Source of the DNA: Labyrinthula sp. Ha
Lineage: Eukaryota > Sar > Bigyra > Labyrinthulida > Labyrinthulaceae
Length of the DNA stretch: 64,000 nt
Direction: 5' to 3'
NCBI GenBank assembly: GCA_015227615.1
Contig: JAALGZ010000009.1
Coordinates: 620,001 to 684,000 of the forward strand
The notes beneath the pieces are model-generated. The model had not been told where the DNA came from and ran no database searches. It was given only the letters and a program-made list of their open reading frames with translations. Below, piece by piece: positions 37,101 through 47,056 of this stretch (position 1 is its first letter; the number at the start of each line of letters is the position of its first letter). Made by a program: the position numbers and the translations under genes.

Positions 37101-40100
37101 TTTCTCACAAAATAATACATCGGTGATATGTTAAAACACAGTAATAAGAGAGAATTTATCAACCTAGTTAATCGAGTAATTGAGTAAAATGCCTTCTGTA
37201 ACCATGTATACTTAATCAATTTGTTGAAACACGGAGTTACCACATATTTGCCATCTTAAAACATATCCATCTAGAACAAACAACAGAACTCGATACAAAG
37301 AATATCAGAACTCGGGAAAATCTTCATCAGTTTAATTTATGTTTCTTATGAATAGTGGCAACTAGTAATAGATTCATGTTCTCTCGACAGATTTAGGAGA
37401 ATAGAGCATCATCGTTAAGTCACACATACAGAAAGTTCTACATCAACAGCATTACCCTCATGTTCGTAACCACTGTACCATGACAAATACCTGAAGCCTT
37501 ATGAAAATACTCAAAAGGAACTAAAGTTAAACTTGTAGTACCTAGCTTTTATTATGGCTCAATGGAAACAATAGAAGCTTGGTAATGTGTTATTGCCTTG
37601 GAAACCCCACCTCTACCTTTAAGTTGTATAAAGGTGTAAATGCTTTTCTTCAGACGACCAAAAAAACATTATCAGCCATTTATATTATTTTTTTAGCTGT
37701 GAAATTAAGATTTTTCTTTGCGGCTGCAGTAGAACCAGTTGTGTTACGGAAATTTAATAAAACCTAGTTAAAAGAGTCCCAGTAGCTCTTTTTTAGAAAT
37801 GACTCGCCTATTGATATGAAAGGAAAAAAACTTACAGAGTTCGAGAACATATTAAACAGTTGGTACAACTTACTAAAAGGTTAAAAATTTTGTGCCTCGA
37901 AACTTGTGTCTAGAGAAGATAAGTCACAGGTCATTGTATATGATTGAAAATTGTTTCTCGATGAAAAAGTGCTTTTAGGTATAATGGAGTTGTTAATGCA
38001 GCTCAATTGGGGGTATGAGAACAAAGATCTTCCCACTTAACGAATAATTTATGAGATTTTAGGATCATAGTTTTCAACTATGGAACTTGTAATCATTATT
38101 TAATGTCAGAATACAAACAATGCGGCATTGCACTACCACATATTGTGTGATTCACTTATGTATAAGAATCGGGCCCATTGTTGTAGTGTGCACATAATAC
38201 ATGAATTTTATTGAACGAAATGCCCAGAAGAAAAACTTAATATATTGAAGTAAATCAAGGTTTAAAGACAGTAACTATAATTCTAATAGCTTGAAAACAA
38301 ATACTGTATTCTTGTGGATGTATGGGCGAAACCTGACGCACACGCAGGAGGAACCAGAACTTAATAAATTTAATAAGGGTTTTAGAAATTCTACATACTT
38401 CCAAAACTTGCTACATTCAGCAATAATCATAGCAAGTCTACAAATTACAAATTCGTTGTACTCAAAATTTACCTTTACAGCTATCCATTGAGTCTATAAG
38501 AAATGTATAGAATTTCACTTAACGTTCTGTAATATTCATTAGGTATAGCAAAACTGGCAGAAAATCTCACTTGGAATTTTATTTTAACACTACCAGGATA
38601 TTTTATTATCGAGACTCCAAAATGCTCTCTATGATTCTTTCGAAAGAACATTCAATTTTTATTAACAGGGCAACCATATGTTCTAGATTTACTACAAGTT
38701 ATCATTTCCGCTTTAATCACACAGATTCTATTCTGTTGGTGACCCTATTTTCCAAGAAGATCAAGGGAAGCAACTTACTTTTACGTCTGCAACCAGACCA
38801 AATGGGTTATTCTGCCAACTCAAAATATATTTGGGAAAGATACATGAACTAGCTTCAGTTCTATTCGAAAGAAGAGTTATCTTCATTTTAGTAAATTTCG
38901 AAAGTCATTTTTGCTCAACCCTCTGGAAAGAATATTTGCAACATTCTAATATTGGTTGTATGAGCTGTTATTTTACTATTGAGGAATTTTATCTAACCCC
39001 GTTCTTTAATTTCCACATTTGATCCACATTCTTCCTCTCGATCTTTGTAAAAACTATAATAACCTGGTGTATAAAGTGCAAATCCTGTTTTACATTTCCT
39101 TGCTAATAACCGTACTACAAATACGTACAACCGCCGAGGAAGTGATTTAAAAGCTAAAATAGATTGGTTTATAATTAAAATTTTCCGATACATTTTAGCT
39201 ATAGTGGAAAGAGTTAACCAGTATTTACTTTTAAAGTATGAGCTGCTATATAGACTCAAACAGTAAAAACTCAACTAGTGAGCAATACAAAAGAATCAAG
39301 TTTGTTTATCTATTCCAAATCTTTCAAGAGGAAGTAAACTGATGAAGATCTCTTGAAAGAAACTTGAGAGTTTTGTTAATATCTTAAATAAAAATTAAGT
39401 TTGATAAAAGCAGTCATTTAAAATTATTTTCTTAGATTAGTTATAGTTAATGTGGATTGTTTTAGTCATTTGATGCGAATAAGATGATTATATTTATACC
39501 TTAATTTGCATTAAGACTAATTTGAGCAACAAGAGGGTACCTCAAACCGAATTTCCCATCTTGAATCATGTAAGAACATCAATAAAATGTTCTGTTGCCC
39601 TGTAATTATTTCCGCAATATGTAGTTCACCGCATCTGTTGCGGGTTTAGCGTGAGGCGCTGTAACTGGCACCTAGATCTTAAGCTCATATTAAAGAATAG
39701 CTCTGACTTGGACAAAAAAACTCTACTAAACACATTTCCTTCTCCGCAAAATTGTATAACCAAAAATACCTCCACAATCAATTATTTGGAACTATATTCG
39801 ACGTTCAATCAAAAATCTTAGGAAAATCATGAGAATAGAAAAAAGGGCAAGAAATTCACAAGGGGCATGATAAATCTTAGATATACCAATCTTGGGTCTA
39901 ATCAGAATTCGCATTTAATTTCTAAAGATTTGCTTGTTTAATTTGCTTACTACAAATTTGAAGAAACTTCTATGATTGCATTAAATCCTCGGCATACTAG
40001 TTCTTCAACCCTCTATAGGTATATAAGAATAGTTTGCGTAGCGATATTTACTATTTTTTCAGGTCTTTTTGTTAAAGTAGTTCAAGCTACTACTGATGAA

Positions 40101-40180
40101 GCTTGAGGTTAATATAATAGTCACTACGGACAAAATAAACACAGGAGAAACCTTAGGCGACAGATAGAAAATGCTTCCCT
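34150..40180. other. Gene-poor stretch
   Basis: About 6 kb with only short, unremarkable open frames on both strands. No RNA gene, tandem repeat or recognisable element was seen. Confidence 0.5.
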
Positions 40181-40186
40181 TAAACT

Positions 40187-40369
40187 TTAATGCGCCTCAA
40201 ATAAAATAATCGATTTTCGGTGAGTAACTTTCTGAAAATATGTTGCTAAAAGATTTAGCGGATCCAGTCGAGGAATCTGTGTAGAAATGACTTTTAATCT
40301 TTCCCTCAAAATTGGATCAACTTCCCCTTCCAATGCAACTACATCTGAATCATTCTTGATGTAGAACAC
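40187..40369 (-). pseudogene. Possible gene remnant, 60 codons, unidentified
   Basis: This short frame has protein-like composition (LEGEVDPILRERLKVI, RLDPLNLLATYFQK), unlike the surrounding noise. It starts in the track at GTG, not ATG, and nothing recognisable continues it upstream. It lies just 3' of LINE copy 2 on the same strand, so it could be a remnant of another element or gene. Identity unknown. Confidence 0.25.
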
Positions 40370-40429
40370 GATGATAACGACGATGAACTTAGTAATTAAC
40401 TAGGACTGAGTTCGAGCCTACAGGCTTAC

Positions 40430-42537
40430 CTTGGCCCTGTCATGTTATTTTATTGATATGATTATTTCCAATATCAAAGTGCTACGGCATTGCTTTCTGA
40501 CCGTAGCCGTTGTCTGGGATTCGGGAATTATCATGGTATCTGCTTGGGTCAGCGTTGACCTTGCCCTAAAATATAATTGATTTAATGACAGCATCTAGCG
40601 ATCTGGTTTGTCCATTAGGTCAGATTGGTGTATTGTCCGGTAAAGGATTAAGATCTTCCCAGAATAAGTTTTTACCCCAAGCAGATTGAAACCAAATCGG
40701 AAAACGCGACATTGCACAAGATTGAAAAAGAACCAACGGGTTCTCAGATCATATCTAGGAAGATATGGAGGTAGGAGGAATGATAGTAATATTGATCAGG
40801 GGTTATGACTCAGTCCTTTCTGAAGCTTTGGGGTCTCTGTTCGAACTGGAAGCTAATTTCCTTGAGATAAGGTTGGCTTGTTAGGAACATCGGGGCACTG
40901 AGGAATACAGCAGTTATGGGTTGGGGGAGGGATGGTGGGCTTTGGGTGGATTATGGTTGTGGATGTTAATATGTTTTCTCTTCGTGGTTACTTCTCTTGT
41001 CTCTGGCAGTTGTCGGACAGGTTTTGTTAGCAACTTGTATCTTGCCTTGCAGGATCAAGTTTGGTTTGAGGAATGATCATTGGGGTCAGGTTGTGCGCTT
41101 GTTAGTCTACCTGAGAATGATTGTTGAATGTCAGTTAGCTTACAGGGAAGTCAGTGTGTATGTCTTTCTATTGTTTTTTAGCTTGGGGTTAAGTATGGAT
41201 ATGCTAGTTGGAGGGTTCTAAAAGTTGCGTAGTTTCCAGGGTCTTCTTAGTCAATGTTCTAAGGCTTGAAGTTGTTGCTTATATTTAGAAGTTAGTCTAT
41301 GTATCGAAGTGGATTGAAGTACCTTTTCCTGTTTCTTTTGGCGTTCATGGGATGTATTGCTTCAAGAAGAACACATCTTGGAGGATTTTGGATTTTTTTT
41401 GGGAAAGGCAGGGACCCTATTGGAGTTCTTTCGCAAGTTAGGAGAGGATAGCGCGTGGACCTAAGCTCGTTCAGGGTTTGGAGAAGAGTGTGTTGTAGCT
41501 GGTCTTGTTGTCACTGAACTGTTTATAGGTGGGCTTTGGTCAGGTGGAGTTGGCGTATCTCTGAACTCTTGGATATGCAGTACCTCTTCATATGCTACAA
41601 TTTTGGGTTTCTTGGGAGGGGTTGTAGTACGCTGGAGGTGTTCTCTAAGCTGTTTCACTTCTTCATCCAGGATGCTTTCTGTTGTTTCGTTATATTTTCT
41701 GTTTCGTTGTTTCACCAGCTCTAGAGCGCTGAAGTCTTTAAGCTGGATGCTAAACCTATTGACTCGGATGTTGTGAACCAATAATTGATGCTTCTTAAAA
41801 CTGAGTGTATGGTGGCGACAACCCTTTTATTTAACTTCCAGTTCTCAAAGATGCAGAAGAATAGTTCAAGGACAAGAGTTATTATGAGGTTCAACTTCGC
41901 CTTTTAATATATTGATGCAAACGAAAGAGGAGCTCTATATTTCTTAAGTCTCTCATTACAAGCATTGATTTTATGTTGCAGAGCCAGAGAGTCTATACCA
42001 ACGTTGTTGAACTTGGCACCAAAATAAAGATAAATGCTTACAATCCCGATTTCTTTCTTGCTTACTCTTACTGGGTTTGCTTGAGGTTGTAACTTCGCTT
42101 GGATTATTGTTTTTGCATGATTCAAGACCAGGGTTGCGTGTCGCCTTTTATTAGGAGTACTGTCGCAAAAATTTTGAACGTTGGTGGTATTTGAGCGAGC
42201 GCTCACTACCAAAGCATCGGTTACAGTTATCACAGAGGATTTGTTCCAGAATGTTGTTTATGTGTTCGTCTGGTATTTTGTTAACAACTACGGAGCCGGG
42301 ATCAGTAAGAAGAATCTTTGTTTTGTTCATATTTAATTGAAGTCCAGAGATATTTTCTAGCTTTTGCACTTGAAAGAAAAGTGGACTCTGTGTTCGCTTC
42401 GTGTGCAGATAACAACAATATCATCGGCAAAGGCAGGATAATTAAACTTCCTTTCACCGACTTCTATGTAGCAGAGTACGTTGTGTTGGATGCGGTTTAC
42501 GCTGGAGTTAAAACAGATAATACATATACTTGGGAAT
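40430..42537 (-). mobile_element. Decayed, 5'-truncated LINE, copy 2
   Basis: The minus-strand frames read VNRIQHNVLCYIEVGERKF then NYPAFADDIVVIC (RT catalytic box, about 42.45-42.38 kb). They continue through GLQLNMNKTKILL, the C2H2 finger CDNCNRCFGSERSLKYH, YLYFGAKFNNVG with LQHKINACNERLKKY (thumb), and a Pro/Thr-rich tail (TTTPPKKPK, 41.6 kb). The layout matches copy 1. The endonuclease and first half of the RT are absent, as expected for 5' truncation. Internal stops and frame changes show it is dead. The 3' limit is approximate. A SINE has inserted at its 5' edge. Confidence 0.75.
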
Positions 42538-42539
42538 AA

Positions 42540-42824
42540 CGATTAGGCCCGCAGTGCGCTAGTGCGGCAGCTAATGCCCCATGGATTCCCCAAGTCGACA
42601 AGGCCTTATAGGTAAGGTACTGTCTTGAATGATTGGCTCCTTGGAGTATGAGTGATTCAAGTTTTCAGTGCCATTGCAAGAAAACGTGCCGGGGGGTTGT
42701 TTTAGTGGGTTCAAGTCCCACACGACGCAAGAAAGGGCTTGGGCCAGATGTCCTCCTTGTAAGACCCAAGGGTTTTCAACCTCCGAGTAGGCCCCTAAAA
42801 AAAAAAAAAAAAAACGATTAGGCC
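42540..42824 (+). mobile_element. SINE with poly(A) and target-site duplication
   Basis: The 10-bp direct repeat CGATTAGGCC (42540-42549 and 42815-42824, or 12 bp if the ambiguous AA is included) brackets a body of about 247 bp. The body ends in 18 A (42797-42814), the mark of target-primed insertion. It is more GC-rich than its surroundings. It contains a perfect tRNA-like T-arm, GTGGGTTCAAGTCCCAC (42705-42721), with a good Pol III B box, resembling tRNA-Leu/Ser T-arms. A clean A box and matching 5' acceptor strand were not found, so the tRNA origin is partial. The sharp duplication and tail suggest a relatively recent insertion. Confidence 0.78.
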
Positions 42825-42829
42825 TCGGA

Positions 42830-43290
42830 TTTGATAAGGATCATCAACAATTATTTGAGAATCATTTTGATTCTGATTGTCAATAATAGAAATTGAATTT
42901 TGATTTTTATCAAATGATTCTTGTTTTATTTTGATTATCAATTGATCATCAATAATATATTGAACCACATGGCCTTAGAACAAACGGCGCAAGAATATAT
43001 ATATTTTATTCATGTACAGCATGAAAATCCATATAAAAAGACCATATTGAACGGGAATGGTTCGGCAATAGAATACAGCAGGAGCAAATGCCTGGTGTTT
43101 TGAAGAACTTCTTACGGTGGCAAAACGAAACATAGAGTTCTTGGCTGGTTGACTCAAGGCCGTGTGGTCCAATTTATTATTGATAATCAGTTGATTATTG
43201 ATAATCAATCATAATGATTTGTGAATCATAAAAATCAAACAATCAGAAACACATAGGGTAATCTCTTATTGATAAATTATCAACAAATCA
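42830..43290. repeat. Imperfect foldback/MITE-like inverted repeat
   Basis: Two arms of roughly 160-200 bp face each other about a centre near 43066. The best-matched part is the left TTGAACCACATGGCCTTAG (42960-42978) against the right CTCAAGGCCGTGTGGTCCAA (43153-43172), flanked on both sides by GATTATCAAT-type units. The repeat is also visible as related peptides on opposite strands (QLIINNILNHMALEQTAQE and QLIINNKLDHTALSQPAK). The central spacer is about 120 bp. No transposase gene and no clear target-site duplication were seen. Arm divergence suggests an older insertion. Confidence 0.6.
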
Positions 43291-44186
43291 AATCTGAACC
43301 CTAGTAACGAGTCACGTTGCACAGATATAGAGCAAGAATGAACAAGCGTTTTGCGAGAGACAATACTTGTTTTAGGCAGCCACTGTAAGAGAATCTCCTT
43401 CAGATAATTCCGTTCCATTGAAAACGATGACGTCGTGGTGTAATATTCCATACTTCGTTTGGGTTTTACAAAGAACACACTAAGGGGCAATAGTTCGCGG
43501 TTCTCTTGAAGTGTGCAAATTCTTGCGTTTCTTCGATTCCATCTTCCTTTACAACAAAGGTACTATGTGGGCATTCTACAAATCTGTTTCTAGGTTTGAA
43601 GCTTTGTTTAGAAGAAGAGAGATGTTCCTGGACAAAACAATGCTCGTTCTCCACGTGGCGTGGTCATTTATAAGCCAACCAAATGTTATTTTTGGATTAT
43701 TCTTCCAGGCCCAACATCTAGGGGAAACCATAGCTAGACACACAAAAACCAAGAGCAGAATCCTTGCAAGAGTAAACATGTAAATAACTCGCAAACTTTC
43801 AGCCGATTTAGGGTAGATTTTAGAAGGACCAGCTAGGCCTGTCCAAAGAAGCTGAGACAATTCAACAGGCCAAGAGTCGATGAAGTTCATCCACATATGT
43901 GCTACTGGATTCACATTCGAGAAATATTAACAAGTCTTGATTCACACAGTACCTTTTCTCGTTGTACGGACTCGAAAGTCCATTATTCTTCCAGAAAGTA
44001 TTCGAGAACCTCTTCATTTCATAACCTTGGAGAGCTAAGGAAAACACGAAAATATAGGAAACGGAGTTAGATCCATTTATAGGTGTGTTACTTAATCTAG
44101 TAACTGATTTAAGGATTCTTGCATTGAGTAGATAATTATTTGGATTGAAGCAAGAATAACTAAGAAAAGAGAGCAGCTTCAACACT
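43290..44186 (-). mobile_element. Possible LTR fossil (Ty1/copia-like), low confidence
   Basis: On the minus strand a purine-rich AGAGGGGAG stands directly before TGTTGAAGC, the usual polypurine tract/3' LTR boundary of copia-type elements. A TATA-like CTATAAATGG follows about 110 bp inside. The region up to the foldback element is less AT-rich than the desert. I found no second LTR, primer-binding site, target duplication or recognisable capsid or polymerase part, so this may be a lone or partial LTR, or chance. It appears old and non-functional. Confidence 0.25.
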
Positions 44187-44210
44187 CCCCTCTGGAAACC
44201 AGAGTGTTGA
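44179..44210. other. Strong hairpin
   Basis: CTCTGG-AAA-CCAGAG forms a perfect 6-bp stem (44190-44204). TCAACA (44179-44184) and TGTTGA (44205-44210) extend it, with a small bulge on the left side. It overlaps the edge of the possible LTR, so it may simply reflect that boundary. Confidence 0.5.
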
Positions 44211-45471
44211 GAGCCTATGAATAAAGAAAATATTATCTAAGCTTATATGGGCAATGGGTTAAGTTTTAATGATGAATAAATCTCTTATCCCTCATGCAAG
44301 TGAAAGTTTGTCTTACAAGAAACAAGAAAAGACTTATCTATATAGTACTGACCCTAGAAATAATAGATAAGTGCAAGATCAGGAATGAGCATACTACTTG
44401 TTTTGGGTGGCGCAACATATCAGTTTATTTCCTTTGTGCTCTTTAACAACAACCTGGAGTATTTTTCTTTTTGCGATAACTTAACCCTCTTTGGAAGAAT
44501 CATAGCTTTCTTAACTGCATCATAGTCGTGCTAACTTGGTGAGTATTTCCTGAAGTAGATGCTTCCTATCATACCCTCTTGAGTTTTTTCATTCTCAAGA
44601 ACAAAACCTCTAGCTTTATCCTTTCTTCTTAGCAGTGACACCAAGATATAATATAATCCTTGATATAAATATTTAAAGAATTTCATATTCATATAACTCT
44701 TGAGTCTCAAAAAAAAAAGCAATATTTCTTGATATATTATATAACAAAACTCAGATAATAATTCAGTACAAGAAAAAAAAGAAATCTTAAATAGAGAGCA
44801 AAAGCTCGTTTCATTATTTGTAATATTAAAAGAAAGTTCAGCTTTATAAAGTACCGGGTTCTAAAGTAATAACTGTCCCATTAAATAATTAAACCATTTT
44901 GGATATTCTTATTGTTTCGGTCGAACAAAAACTGTGTAAAACTGCAGCAACGCGCAAGAGTTTTGATTGATCCGTATTCGAATTCCCAATACAGCGAAGA
45001 CCCAATGAAACTTCAGATAACTATCAACTGGAATAAATGAGCATATTCGGTTGTGTAGAAGGATTGTAGTTTGGAATATTTTGTTGATAGAAGAAGTTTG
45101 TACTTCACCCTCTATTGATGAATCCCTTTAAACGCTCCCTATTACCGTTAAACAACTGTATCTTGTGGAATAATTCGTGAAGCAAAACACAAAAGTCAAA
45201 GTCAAAACAAAACCTTTTAAAGAGAAAAAAAGAGAAAAAGTGAATATTTAGGATACATTGAAAACTTTAAACTTGTGTAACTGATACCAAATACAAAGAA
45301 GATATTAAGTAGACAAAAACATAGAACGGTGGTAGCGAACTATTGGCTGGAACAGAGAAAACACATATAAGAATTTCTTGAACCCAATACCGGCGAGAAC
45401 AGACGAACAACTGGAAAACAAATAAACAAATAACAGTCCAGTAACAAGATTACTCCTTTAAACCAGAACTA
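44211..45471. other. Intergenic, upstream of the acidic-domain gene
   Basis: No gene seen. The last ~200 bp before the 45472 start are very A-rich with short AAC repeats, compatible with a 5' leader and promoter, but no defined element could be picked out. Confidence 0.5.
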
Positions 45472-46719
45472 ATGCAAAACTTTTCCACGTTAAGCGATAG
45501 TAGCTCTCAATCAGCAAAAAGTGACAGTTCCAAAGATCTTCAGCACCAAGAACACCAACAAAAACATAGCGTACAAAATAATCCTTCGGTGTTTGATTTC
45601 CTCGACGTTGAACTTTCGCAGTTTGGAGAAACCGATACCACAAAACTTCCCCTACTAAACACTGATCTACCCGCACAAAACACCATTGCACCAGATTTGG
45701 ACCACGAATACAGCGGGTTAAAAGCCGGAACAATTTCTGGAACACCCCGATCTGAAAAATCCCAAGGTTCAGAAGAGATGAACCAGAGATCAGTGCTACA
45801 GAAGTCTGTGGCTACTCAATCTGAACACTCAGCAGCAAAAGAGTTGCCAGATGCGTTGATTAAGTATATTTTGAGTCGGTGTAGATTACATGAGAGCTGC
45901 AGTCAGGAGGATTTTGACTCTTCTGCAATGGAAGCGTTAATGTCGATCCCCTTCCTTCAAGCTCTACAAACAGTTGAGCATTATGCAGTTTCGGTGTCTC
46001 CAAGAATTTTGAAACGATCCGCATACTTAATGGGGATTTTAAGAGGACAAGAAGCACATTGGGAAAATGCACATGTCGCAAATTCTAATTTCAACCGTGG
46101 ATTAGACCTGTTGAAACTCCCTGCACAACTTCTGTTGTTCATTGGACATCTCAGCATTCAAGAAAATGTTCTTCCCTCAGATTTTACCCCTGATGTGGTA
46201 CTTTTTCTTCATAACATGCCAATTCTCCTTGCAGTAAAGTCCATCCAGGCGTTCAACACCAACAAAAGAATTCAAGCAGGAAGACGAGGTGGAGTCATCA
46301 ACAGACCTAGATTTTTTCTTAGGTTGATTCAAAATGTTGCAACTCAGAATTTACCTGTAACAAACAGTCCAAGGGGTTCATTTAAATCTGCTTATACTAG
46401 TACAACTGGATTTGGAAGCTCAAGTAGTGTTGGAAGTTTTGGAGAGGAATCTGGAAATCTAGCTAGAGCTCAGAGTTTTTATGAAAAACCAACTGGAGAG
46501 CCAATGGGTTATGCAGCAGTTAGAGCACAGAGTTTTGAGAGTGCGGATGTTAGGTTTGGTAAGGAGTTTAGTAGACTCCAGATTATTGAGGAGCAGATGT
46601 ATAGATTGAGTTCATATGAAGCAGATTTGAAAAGAGAACTTGTTAATGCAAGAAAAGATATGGCGAGATTAAGAAGTGAGTATGCAAGACTTAAGTCGTC
46701 ATCATCCTTTCGCCTTTAA
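45472..46719 (+). CDS. Protein with tandem hnRNP Q-type acidic (NURR) domains
   Basis: A 415-residue, intron-less gene; an in-frame TAA at 45442 precedes the ATG. Residues 1-123 are Ser/Gln-rich and probably disordered. Residues 125-191 (LPDALIKYIL ... SAMEALMSIPFLQAL ... KRSAYLMGILRG) match the N-terminal acidic/NURR domain of hnRNP Q/R (ALxxLxxxxALxxL...NKSAFLxGxM). Residues 216-289 repeat the pattern (LPAQLLLFIG ... DFTP ... FLHNMPILLAVKSI ... NRPRFFLRLIQNV). No RRM follows. RAQSF occurs twice (332-336, 351-355), possibly phosphorylated. The last part (about 363-408) is a predicted coiled coil. The likely role is in mRNP assembly or protein docking; this is inferred. The gene is convergent with the importin gene, 337 bp away. 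Confidence 0.75.
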   Translation: MQNFSTLSDSSSQSAKSDSSKDLQHQEHQQKHSVQNNPSVFDFLDVELSQFGETDTTKLPLLNTDLPAQNTIAPDLDHEYSGLKAGTISGTPRSEKSQGSEEMNQRSVLQKSVATQSEHSAAKELPDALIKYILSRCRLHESCSQEDFDSSAMEALMSIPFLQALQTVEHYAVSVSPRILKRSAYLMGILRGQEAHWENAHVANSNFNRGLDLLKLPAQLLLFIGHLSIQENVLPSDFTPDVVLFLHNMPILLAVKSIQAFNTNKRIQAGRRGGVINRPRFFLRLIQNVATQNLPVTNSPRGSFKSAYTSTTGFGSSSSVGSFGEESGNLARAQSFYEKPTGEPMGYAAVRAQSFESADVRFGKEFSRLQIIEEQMYRLSSYEADLKRELVNARKDMARLRSEYARLKSSSSFRL

Positions 46720-47056
46720 TTTTCAAGGGATGGTGTGTCTATATAAATAAGAGAATAGGGTGTTTCCAGATTTATATTTGGAGGGCATGCTATGATAAGA
46801 GCATAGGGAACAGTTTGTTTACATAGAATTATTTCAACTTTTTGTTTTTATTATTGTAGACTGATGAAGTCTGTAGAGAGAGACATAGTTGTACACTTAT
46901 GTATCATTTATATTTGTTGTTTGAATCTTGAAGATTACTATATGTGTGTAAAAGACTACAGCAAAAATTTACAGGTAGTGAAATTTATTATTGGGTTTTG
47001 AGGGTCTTTAATGTTTTGTCAACTTAAGAATAAAACATCATACAAACTATGTATTT
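46720..47056. other. Convergent intergenic region
   Basis: 337 bp between two 3' ends. It contains AATAAA at about 47030 on the + strand and T-rich tracts. No gene is visible; it probably holds both 3' UTRs. Confidence 0.55.
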
